A program made the position numbers and the translations under genes. 6,681 nucleotides of DNA, from NCBI GenBank assembly GCA_020634315.1, contig JACKBV010000061.1, positions 1 through 6,681 on the forward strand, given 5' to 3'. The notes under the pieces are model-generated. The model was given only the letters and a program-made list of their open reading frames with translations. It did not search any database and was not told the origin of the DNA. This document shows positions 1-5,224 of the stretch, piece after piece; position 1 is the stretch's first letter, and each line of letters begins with the position of its first letter. The DNA is from Ardenticatenaceae bacterium. GTDB lineage: Bacteria > Chloroflexota > Anaerolineae > Promineifilales > Promineifilaceae.

Positions 1-438
1 GACCTCCCGATGACAACCTCCGGGAGATTGGGTTTCATCGCTGCTGGTATACGGCCGTTCATGGAAACTCTTGCGCAAGGTGACGCCATTTGCCAGATGG
101 CGCGTTTGCTGCTTTTCCGAATGCGAGATTGTAAAGCGGAATGGGGTAAACGCAAAGCTGTGAGCACAGCGGACGGGCATTTGCGTGCGCTGCCAAGAAT
201 CTGGTTGCAACGTTGTGCGCGGCCTGGCTTAGTGGCATAAAGGCGGCGTGTGTGGGTACAATTTAGGTGTGAAGCAATGGGTTCGAGAGCGTCATCTTCA
301 TCAGACCATAGGTCATCAACAAAAATGGAACGCAGGTGACACGAAATTTTTACTTCGTGAATGCCATGTTCTTTTCTGTTCGCAGCGGCTCAAAACGGAA
401 CACGCTTTTGAGAGGCTATTTTCAGGAGTACGGTAATT
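1..438. other. Non-coding upstream region with small dyad-symmetric elements
   Basis: I find no convincing gene here. Short open frames exist on the + strand, but they show no recognisable motif and no good ribosome binding site. The region holds several short symmetric elements: CTCCCG/CGGGAG (4-9 and 21-26, possibly the remnant of a terminator for a gene left of the window, though no T-run follows), CGCCAT/ATGGCG (84-89 and 97-102), a 14-bp dyad GCTGTG-AG-CACAGC (157-170) that looks more like an operator than a hairpin, CACGAA/TTCGTG (340-345 and 354-359), and CTCAAAA/TTTTGAG (389-395 and 406-412). A -10-like TACAAT lies at 257-262 without a good -35 box. It would give a leader of roughly 170 bases for the hydrolase. 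All regulatory readings are inference. Confidence 0.5.
384..417 (+). promoter_or_regulatory. Hairpin in the hydrolase leader, just ahead of its ribosome binding site
   Basis: CTCAAAA (389-395) pairs with TTTTGAG (406-412) around a 10-base loop. AGC (384-386) and GCT (415-417) can add three more pairs beyond a 2x2 internal loop. The Shine-Dalgarno AGGAG (424-428) follows 7 bases later and the ATG is at 439. The structure could affect translation start or mRNA stability, but no ligand or regulator is recognisable. It may be chance in an AT-rich leader. Confidence 0.3.
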
Positions 439-1275
439 ATGCAGCATCAAGAGGGACGATTTCAGGGTGTGGGTGGATTTGAATTGTTTATGCAGAGCTG
501 GCATCCGGCTGGCGATAAGCAAGGCGTGGTGGTCATTATTCATGGATTGGGGGAGCACAGCGGCCGTTATGGCAATGTGATTCAGAAGCTGGTTCCGGCC
601 GGGTTTGCGCTGTACAGTTTTGACCATCGCGGACACGGCCGTTCCCCAGACCGTCAATGTGCCCATGTCAACGATTGGGGCGAATATCGCGCCGACGTAC
701 AAGCTTTTCTCGACCTGGTGCGCGAGCGTGAGCCTGGCTTGCCCCTGTTTCTGTTTGGGCACAGCATGGGCGGATTGATCACCTTGAACTATGTGCTGCA
801 TCAGCCAGAAGGGCTGCAAGGGGTGGTCGCTTCGGCACCAGCCCTGGTGCCGCCACAGGCTTCGTTACCGCTGCGGTTGGCGGCGCAGGCGTTAGCGCGT
901 CTGTCCCCACAAACGCAGTTGGACAATGGCCTGGATGTGACGGGATTGGCACGGGATACGGCCGTTATCACAGCCTACCAAAAAGACCCGCTCGTACATG
1001 GCAAAGTTTCGGCACGCTGGGTGGCAGAATTCCAAAAAACCATTGCCTGGACATTGGCCCACGCCGAGGCATTCAAGCCGCCGCTGCTCATTTATCATGG
1101 CGATGCGGATCGATTGGTGCCGATTGGCGGCGGGCAACAATTTTTCGAGAAAGTGCAGCAGCCCGATAAAAAGTACATCATGTACCCTGGTGGCTACCAT
1201 GAAGGGCACAACGATACTCACCAGGAGCAGGTATTGGCCGACTTACAAAATTGGTTAGTAGCGCATTTGCCATAA
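439..1275 (+). CDS. Alpha/beta hydrolase, monoacylglycerol lipase / lysophospholipase type
   Basis: A 278-residue cytoplasmic serine hydrolase of the Hydrolase_4 (monoacylglycerol lipase, PldB-like) family, full length for the family. The oxyanion-hole motif HGLGEHSGRY is at residues 35-44 and the family motif FDHRGHGRS at 61-69. The nucleophile elbow GHSMGG is at 107-112, making Ser109 the nucleophile. The catalytic acid is probably Asp224 in HGDADRLVP and the base His254 in GGYHEGHND. Residues about 135-205 form the cap region. There is no signal peptide. The start is supported by AGGAG at 424-428, ten bases upstream. Likely substrates are monoacylglycerols or other short esters, but the exact substrate cannot be read from the sequence. 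An intrinsic terminator candidate follows the stop codon, so it may be transcribed alone. Confidence 0.93.
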   Translation: MQHQEGRFQGVGGFELFMQSWHPAGDKQGVVVIIHGLGEHSGRYGNVIQKLVPAGFALYSFDHRGHGRSPDRQCAHVNDWGEYRADVQAFLDLVREREPGLPLFLFGHSMGGLITLNYVLHQPEGLQGVVASAPALVPPQASLPLRLAAQALARLSPQTQLDNGLDVTGLARDTAVITAYQKDPLVHGKVSARWVAEFQKTIAWTLAHAEAFKPPLLIYHGDADRLVPIGGGQQFFEKVQQPDKKYIMYPGGYHEGHNDTHQEQVLADLQNWLVAHLP

Positions 1276-1286
1276 ATTGTGGCGTC

Positions 1287-1326
1287 GAGAGGTGCGGCTG
1301 GGCATTGCCTGTTGTCACCTCTTTTT
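1287..1326 (+). terminator. Rho-independent terminator candidate after the hydrolase gene
   Basis: AGAGGTG (1288-1294) pairs perfectly with CACCTCT (1316-1322), with a possible G-T pair outside. The downstream arm runs directly into a T-run (TTTTT at 1322-1326). A small inner helix GGC/GCC (1301-1303 and 1307-1309) can shorten the 21-base loop. It begins 11 bases after the hydrolase stop. It also lies just 15 bases before the ribosome binding site of the next gene, so it could act instead as an attenuator in that gene's leader. Confidence 0.6.
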
Positions 1327-1340
1327 AGGATCGTGTTATT

Positions 1341-1345
1341 GGAGG
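1341..1345 (+). promoter_or_regulatory. Ribosome binding site that fixes the secreted protein's start
   Basis: GGAGG lies 8 bases before ATG 1354. The open frame extends upstream to 1279, but that start has no such site and would put 25 poorly conserved-looking residues, encoded partly by the terminator hairpin, ahead of a clean signal peptide. ATG 1354 is therefore preferred. Confidence 0.8.
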
Positions 1346-1353
1346 TTTTGATC

Positions 1354-2496
1354 ATGAAAGGACATGTACAAAAGCGGCATTTCTGGAGTGGTGTTTTGAT
1401 TAGTTGTTTGCTGGCAGGTGTCTTGCTGGTTCATTCATTGCAAGTTTTGTCGGCGAGTCAATTGGCAGCGAGTGAAGAATGGGGGGAAACGGCCGTTGCG
1501 CCAGCCCACACCCTTACCGCCAGCAGTGGCATCACCCCCCCCGTCACGTCTACCCTGTATCTCCCCATCATCTTTTCGCCCCCGCCAGCCATTGCCTTGC
1601 AGCCGATTCAAGCTGTGTGCGCCACAAATAGCTGGACACTCACCTGGGACGATGGCGGCCCCAACGTGCAGGCGTATGAACTGCAAGAATCACATCTAAG
1701 CACCTTTGACCAACCCGTGACGATAACACTCACCGAAACGCAATACGTTGCGTCACCGCCATTATCCCCCGACCATCTCTATTATTACCGGGTGCGTGCC
1801 CTGGCACTCAGCGGTGTTGGCCCCTGGTCAGAGACACAAAGCATCATTGGCAGCTTCCTGGATACCTTTGACGATCCAAATTCCGGCTGGCCCAAAGTGA
1901 GTGACAGCAACTATACGTTCGGCTATATCAATGGTGAATATGAGATTACCACGCAGCAAGCGGGTGCTGTATATCGCCCCATTTCGCCCAATTATTTCCT
2001 GAACACCTACACAGTTGAGGCCGATGTGCATTGGCAAGGTACGGCTACCGATGGTTTGTATGGCATCCTTTTTGGCGTGGTGCAAGATGTATCACAATAT
2101 TATCTCTTCTCCATTTACCCCTCCACTCAGCAATATCGCTTGTTGCGCCGTGCTGCGGATGGCAGCTTTGTCGAGTTAGTGCCGCGCACAACCGCGGCCA
2201 ATATTCTGACCGGGAATGGCGTAAATCATCTGGCCGCAGCCTGGGATAATGGACAAATTACACTGTCGATTAATGGCGTGGCGGTGGAAAGTTTGACGAA
2301 TACGGCCATTACTGGGTTGACCGGCGCAGGTGTTGGCATGAGTCCTAATCCGGCACATCCGGCGGCTGCGGTGCGTTTTGACAATTTCCAGGTGCTTGGC
2401 TGCAAAACGCCAGCAGACAGCAGCAACACCCCGGCCACCACACCTTTCCGTGTACAGCCACCTTTGCTAACTTTCGACACCTGGATTGAGGAATAA
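1354..2496 (+). CDS. Secreted FN3-like plus concanavalin-like (LamG/DUF1080-type) domain protein
   Basis: A 380-residue exported protein of unknown function. The N terminus has basic residues (K2, K7, R8, H9) and a hydrophobic core at about 11-32, with a likely signal peptidase I cleavage near LSA-S (33-36). An LISC match at 15-18 lies inside the hydrophobic stretch, so a lipoprotein is unlikely. A Thr/Ser/Pro-rich linker (45-78) carries LYLPIIFSPPP (69-78 region), a motif I associate with Chloroflexota surface proteins. Residues about 80-166 resemble a fibronectin type III domain (WTLTWDD, YYYRVRAL, GVGPWSE). Residues about 168-350 resemble a concanavalin-like beta-sandwich (FLDTFDDPNSGWP at the start, ING-EYEI, YYLFSIYP, ITLSINGVAVES, RFDNFQVLGC at the end). 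The tail (351-380) is low complexity. Cysteines are at 18, 89 and 350. A carbohydrate-binding or adhesive role is inferred from fold only. The stop lies 4 bases before folB. Confidence 0.85.
   Translation: MKGHVQKRHFWSGVLISCLLAGVLLVHSLQVLSASQLAASEEWGETAVAPAHTLTASSGITPPVTSTLYLPIIFSPPPAIALQPIQAVCATNSWTLTWDDGGPNVQAYELQESHLSTFDQPVTITLTETQYVASPPLSPDHLYYYRVRALALSGVGPWSETQSIIGSFLDTFDDPNSGWPKVSDSNYTFGYINGEYEITTQQAGAVYRPISPNYFLNTYTVEADVHWQGTATDGLYGILFGVVQDVSQYYLFSIYPSTQQYRLLRRAADGSFVELVPRTTAANILTGNGVNHLAAAWDNGQITLSINGVAVESLTNTAITGLTGAGVGMSPNPAHPAAAVRFDNFQVLGCKTPADSSNTPATTPFRVQPPLLTFDTWIEE
2488..2491 (+). promoter_or_regulatory. folB ribosome binding site inside the end of the preceding gene
   Basis: GAGG sits within the last sense codons of the secreted-protein gene and 9 bases before GTG 2501. 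This spacing supports GTG 2501 as the folB start over the in-frame TTG at 2486, which would overlap this site. It also suggests translational coupling of the two genes. Confidence 0.7.
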
Positions 2497-2500
2497 GAAC

Positions 2501-2869
2501 GTGGACAAAATTATTGTAAGAGATCTGTTGATGCGTGCCATTATCGGCATTAATCCAGATGAGCGTGTTAAGAAGCAAGATATTCTGGTGAATTTGGTGC
2601 TTTATGCCGACACAAAAAGAGCGGCAGAAACAGATGATATTGACGACGCTGTCAATTACAAAACGATCAGCAAGCAAGTCATTGATCGGGTTGAAAATGG
2701 CTCCGATTATCTGGTGGAAAAGCTGGTCAACGATATTGCTCGTATGATTTTGCACGATTACCCACAGGTGCAAAAGGTGCAGGTGCGTGTGGAAAAACCT
2801 GGCGCACTGCGTTTTGCCAGGTCGGTTGGCGTGGAAATTGAGCGCACGCGTGAAGATTTTGGCCTGTAA
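2501..2869 (+). CDS. folB: Dihydroneopterin aldolase
   Basis: Cleaves 7,8-dihydroneopterin to 6-hydroxymethyl-7,8-dihydropterin and glycolaldehyde in folate synthesis. It is cytoplasmic, and family members form octamers. From GTG 2501 it is 122 residues, the usual family length. Family landmarks are present: the N-terminal strand DKIIVRDL, GINPDER (16-22) with the substrate-binding Glu21, VNYKTI (51-56) with Tyr53, and the VEKPGALRFA segment with catalytic Lys99. Its stop codon is followed by a 67-base spacer with a strong hairpin, then folK, which uses its product. Co-transcription with the upstream secreted-protein gene is suggested by the 4-base gap, although no functional link is apparent. 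An alternative TTG start at 2486 would add five residues. Confidence 0.95.
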   Translation: MDKIIVRDLLMRAIIGINPDERVKKQDILVNLVLYADTKRAAETDDIDDAVNYKTISKQVIDRVENGSDYLVEKLVNDIARMILHDYPQVQKVQVRVEKPGALRFARSVGVEIERTREDFGL

Positions 2870-2887
2870 AAGCGTGTAAACGCGAGG

Positions 2888-2923
2888 CGGGTGGAGATTG
2901 GCGAACAAGCCAATTTCCACCCG
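2888..2923 (+). promoter_or_regulatory. Strong 15-bp hairpin between folB and folK
   Basis: CGGGTGGAGATTGGC (2888-2902) pairs with GCCAATTTCCACCCG (2909-2923) around the loop GAACAA. All 15 positions pair in RNA if 2896/2915 is counted as G-U. No T-run follows on either strand, so it is not a classical intrinsic terminator. A smaller stem GCGT/ACGC (2872-2875 and 2880-2883) precedes it. It may stabilise the folB message, attenuate or terminate by a U-independent route, or control folK start, since ATG 2937 is only 13 bases downstream. Confidence 0.7.
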
Positions 2924-2936
2924 TTCGTGATGGTTC

Positions 2937-3464
2937 ATGAATACCGTTTATCTGATTCTTGGCTCGAATATCAACAAAGAAGTGAATTTGCCGGAGGCGG
3001 TGCGGCTGCTGCGCGAGTTAACGACGGTGGTTCAGGTTGCCGGTGTCTATGAAACGGTTCCTGTGGGTTTGTTGGAGCAGCCGTTGTTTTGGAATACGGC
3101 CGTTTCCATCCACACACCGCTCGCCCCGGCCGCGCTCAAAGTCAACGTGTTGGCCGCGATTGAGCACCGTTTGCAGCGCGTGCGTCAGGCCGACAAAAAC
3201 GCGCCGCGTACCATTGACCTGGATATTGTGCTGTTTAATGATTGGGTGCAGGCGTATGATCCGGGAGACGGCCGTTTCCGTCCCATTCCCGATCCCGACT
3301 TGCTGCAATTTCCGCACGTTGCCGTGCCCATTGCCGAGCTGGCCCCCACCATGCCCCATCCCGTTACCGGCGAACCGCTGCAAGCCATCGCGGATCGTTT
3401 GCTGCAAAGCCAACAAAAAGCAGGTTGGACACCCCTCCTTCGCCGCAGCGACATCATTCTTTAG
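2937..3464 (+). CDS. folK: 2-amino-4-hydroxy-6-hydroxymethyldihydropteridine pyrophosphokinase (HPPK)
   Basis: Transfers pyrophosphate from ATP to 6-hydroxymethyl-7,8-dihydropterin, the step after FolB. 175 residues, slightly longer than the E. coli enzyme. Landmarks: LGSN (8-11), YETVPVG (38-44), FWNTAV (51-56), and the core RVRQADKNAPRTIDLDI (81-97). In that core Arg81, Arg83 and Arg91 match E. coli Arg82, Arg84 and Arg92, and Asp94 and Asp96 match the two Mg ligands Asp95 and Asp97. Downstream, IPDPDLLQFPHVAVP (117-131) aligns without gaps to the E. coli segment containing His115 and Arg121, but those positions are Asp119 and Phe125 here. ATG 2937 is chosen because the LGSN strand starts at once; no clear Shine-Dalgarno precedes it. 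The gene is convergent with hypE, and its 3' end carries the likely hyp terminator on the other strand. Confidence 0.94.
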   Translation: MNTVYLILGSNINKEVNLPEAVRLLRELTTVVQVAGVYETVPVGLLEQPLFWNTAVSIHTPLAPAALKVNVLAAIEHRLQRVRQADKNAPRTIDLDIVLFNDWVQAYDPGDGRFRPIPDPDLLQFPHVAVPIAELAPTMPHPVTGEPLQAIADRLLQSQQKAGWTPLLRRSDIIL

Positions 3465-3478
3465 AGGCACCAACCTGC
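3415..3478 (-). terminator. Terminator candidate for the hyp cluster, within the antisense of the folK 3' end
   Basis: GCAGGTTGG (3420-3428) and CCAACCTGC (3470-3478) form a perfect 9-bp inverted repeat. An inner CCTC/GAGG helix (3434-3437 and 3464-3467) lies inside a 41-base loop. Read on the minus strand, downstream of the hypE stop, the stem is followed immediately by TTTTT (complement of 3415-3419). On the + strand no T-run follows. The loop is long for an intrinsic terminator, so confidence is moderate. Confidence 0.45.
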
Positions 3479-3504
3479 GCGTCTATCACCAACTGCTGCT
3501 GTAC

Positions 3505-4575
3505 TTAACAGATGCGGGGCAGCATTTCGCCCATTAACATATCCACGATGCGCGTGCTGCCGAAACTGGTCTTTTGCAAAACACGACCTTGGGGAACGGC
3601 CGTAACCTCACCAATAATCACCGCCTCTTCACCATAACGTGTTTGCCGCATTGCCGCCAGCACCGCGTCCGCATCTTCTGGGGCGACAATGGCAAGCAGC
3701 TTGCCCTCATTGGCAATGTACAGCGGGTCAAAGCCCAGCATTTCACAGGCAGCACGCACCGCTGCCCGAATCGGCAGTTTGTGTTCATGAATGGTAATGC
3801 CCACTTGCGACTGCTGCGCAATTTCGTTGAGGGTTGTGCCCAGCCCGCCCCGTGTCGGGTCGCGCAGCACATGCACATTGTCGCTGGCCTCCAAAATCGC
3901 CATCACCAGATGGTTCAGCGGAGCCACATCGCTTTCAATGTCCGTCTCAAAACCTAGTTCGCCGCGTGCGCCCAGCACGGCAATGCCATGATCGCCGAGC
4001 GTACCGGAGACGATGACCACATCGCCAGGTTTGGCCTTGGCGCCGCCGATGTCGGTGGCCGGCAGTACCATGCCCACGCCCGCGGTGTTGATGTAGATGC
4101 CATCTGCTTTGCCGCGCTCCACAACCTTGGTGTCGCCAGCGACAATTTGCACGCCTGCTTCTGCGGCGGCGGCTTGCATCGACTCGACCACTTTTTCCAG
4201 CAGGCCGATTTCCAGCCCCTCTTCTAAGATAAATCCGGCAGTGAGGTAAGCGGGTTGTGCGCCCATCATGGCGACATCATTGACCGTGCCACAAACGGCT
4301 AATTTGCCGATGTCGCCGCCAGGGAAAAAGAGGGGCGAGACGACGTGGGAATCTGTGCTGATGGCGAGAGAGGTGCAGCCGACCATTTGCACAATACCGG
4401 CGTCGTTACCGGCACGCAGTGCTTCGTTGTCGAATGCGGGCAAAAAGCGTGCCGCGATCAGATCGTGGGCTAATTTACCGCCGCTGCCATGTCCCATGAT
4501 GACGTAACCGCGGTCGCGGATGGGCATGGGGCAAAAGGCGGATTCGATGTAAACAGGTTCGTTTGTGTTGGACAT
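3505..4575 (-). CDS. hypE: [NiFe] hydrogenase maturation protein HypE (carbamoyl dehydratase)
   Basis: HypE receives a carbamoyl group from HypF on its C-terminal cysteine and dehydrates it with ATP to thiocyanate, the source of the CN ligands of the hydrogenase iron. 356 residues, full length, with an AIR-synthase (PurM-like) fold. Visible landmarks: GHGSGGK (28-34), the ATP-site region STDSHVVSPLFFPGGDIG (73-90), VCGTVNDVAMMGAQP (94-108), GDTKVVERGKADG (147-159), VIVSGTLGDHG (187-197), LRDPTRGGLGT (237-247), YIANEGK (286-292), and the diagnostic C-terminus PRIC with Cys356 as last residue. The start ATG has AGGA a few bases upstream. It lies 36 bases after the methyltransferase stop. That short gap holds overlapping inverted repeats. 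Confidence 0.98.
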   Translation of the reverse strand: MSNTNEPVYIESAFCPMPIRDRGYVIMGHGSGGKLAHDLIAARFLPAFDNEALRAGNDAGIVQMVGCTSLAISTDSHVVSPLFFPGGDIGKLAVCGTVNDVAMMGAQPAYLTAGFILEEGLEIGLLEKVVESMQAAAAEAGVQIVAGDTKVVERGKADGIYINTAGVGMVLPATDIGGAKAKPGDVVIVSGTLGDHGIAVLGARGELGFETDIESDVAPLNHLVMAILEASDNVHVLRDPTRGGLGTTLNEIAQQSQVGITIHEHKLPIRAAVRAACEMLGFDPLYIANEGKLLAIVAPEDADAVLAAMRQTRYGEEAVIIGEVTAVPQGRVLQKTSFGSTRIVDMLMGEMLPRIC

Positions 4576-4587
4576 AGGTTCCTTTTG

Positions 4588-4633
4588 CGTAATCCGTAAA
4601 CCGATTATCGATTACGGTTTATCGGCGATAATC
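4588..4633 (-). promoter_or_regulatory. Overlapping inverted repeats at the methyltransferase-hypE junction
   Basis: Three short perfect inverted repeats compete for the same bases: CGTAATC/GATTACG (4588-4594 and 4610-4616), TAAACCG/CGGTTTA (4597-4603 and 4615-4621), and GATTATCG/CGATAATC (4603-4610 and 4626-4633). They cover the methyltransferase stop codon and end just upstream of the hypE ribosome binding site on the minus strand. The pairings are mutually exclusive. A role in coupling or in RNA processing is inference. Confidence 0.3.
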
Positions 4634-5175
4634 CAGGCGGCGAAACGGCCGTCTGTCTCAATCTTCGTTTGTAAGCCATGTGCCGCAATCATGTCGCGGA
4701 TAGCTTCAGGTGTGTAGAATTTGCTGCGCATCAGCGCCACTTTTTCGCCGATGGCAATCATTTTGACGTTGAATTTGTGCAAGTCCGGCTCCTCAATGAC
4801 GAGGCGACCGCCCGGTTTGAGCACGCGTATCAGTTCGGCGATGGCGTGGCGCTGACTGCCGAAATGGTGCAGCGCATCGACAACCATGATGCGGTCGAAG
4901 CTGCCGCTGGCAAAGGGGAGGGTTTCGACGTGGGAAACGGCCGTACAGCACAACAGCTTCTCCCGCGCTTGCGCCAACATCTTTGGCGATTCATCGCAAA
5001 TGACGAGCTGGTCGAGAAACGGCCGTAACTGCCCAGACACCCGTCCCGTGCCACCGCCCGCATCCAACAAATTGCCCGCAATCGGCAGCCCCAACATCTC
5101 CTTCCACCGCTCACCATCCGGCGGCGGAATAAATCGTTCATAAAAAGGCGCTAAAATGCCAAAATGATCTAGCAT
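4612..5175 (-). CDS. Class I SAM-dependent methyltransferase (Methyltransf_11 type)
   Basis: A 187-residue soluble methyltransferase. Motif I is NLLDAGGGTGRVSG (35-48), and the acidic residue ending strand beta-2 is Asp61 in LVICDES. The segment LPFASGSFDRIMVVDALHHF (86-105) contains the post-II region, and ELIRVLKPGGRLVIEEPD (114-131) is the typical motif III and helix. The N-terminal HFGILAPFYERFI (4-16) is a common start for UbiE-like small methyltransferases. The acceptor substrate cannot be told from sequence. It sits between hypD (49-base gap) and hypE (36-base gap) on the same strand, with GAGG six bases before its ATG, so it is very likely in their operon. A function in hydrogenase maturation is possible but only inferred; accidental insertion of an unrelated housekeeping enzyme is equally possible. 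Confidence 0.9.
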   Translation of the reverse strand: MLDHFGILAPFYERFIPPPDGERWKEMLGLPIAGNLLDAGGGTGRVSGQLRPFLDQLVICDESPKMLAQAREKLLCCTAVSHVETLPFASGSFDRIMVVDALHHFGSQRHAIAELIRVLKPGGRLVIEEPDLHKFNVKMIAIGEKVALMRSKFYTPEAIRDMIAAHGLQTKIETDGRFAAWIIADKP

Positions 5176-5224
5176 GATTCCTCATAAAACGAGAGATTGG
5201 CAACCACGTTTAGCCCACCAATCT

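Larger units (their letters stand above)
51..5026. repeat. Dispersed palindromic octamer ACGGCCGT, 10 exact copies
   Basis: Exact copies start at 51, 635, 958, 1489, 3096, 3268, 3596, 4645, 4937 and 5019. Near-copies lie at 560 (GCGGCCGT) and about 2302 (ACGGCCAT). Nine of ten are inside genes and occupy all three codon phases: read as Thr-Ala-Val (958, 1489, 3096, 3596, 4937), as x-Gly-Arg (635, 3268, 4645) and as Arg-Pro (5019). About 0.1-0.2 copies would be expected by chance in a sequence this size, by my rough base-composition estimate. None occurs in hypD or hypC. Confidence 0.85.

Noticed and set aside
10..240. Open frame of 76 codons on the + strand at the left edge
   Set aside because: No recognisable domain, no ribosome binding site, and a composition that looks random. 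The stretch has several small dyads instead, so I treat it as non-coding.
248..436. Open frame of 62 codons directly before the hydrolase
   Set aside because: No motif or supported start, and it spans the hairpin leader and the hydrolase ribosome binding site. It may be a leader peptide, but nothing supports that.
316..819. Minus-strand open frame of 167 codons
   Set aside because: It is antisense to the clearly functional hydrolase gene and has no recognisable protein motif.
1399..1410. Lipobox-like LISC in the secreted protein's signal peptide
   Set aside because: The cysteine is at residue 18 in the middle of the hydrophobic core and is followed by more hydrophobic residues, which does not fit a lipoprotein signal.
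2345..2938. Minus-strand open frame of 197 codons opposite folB
   Set aside because: It overlaps folB and the secreted-protein gene end, runs through the 2888-2923 hairpin, and shows no domain. It is a shadow frame.
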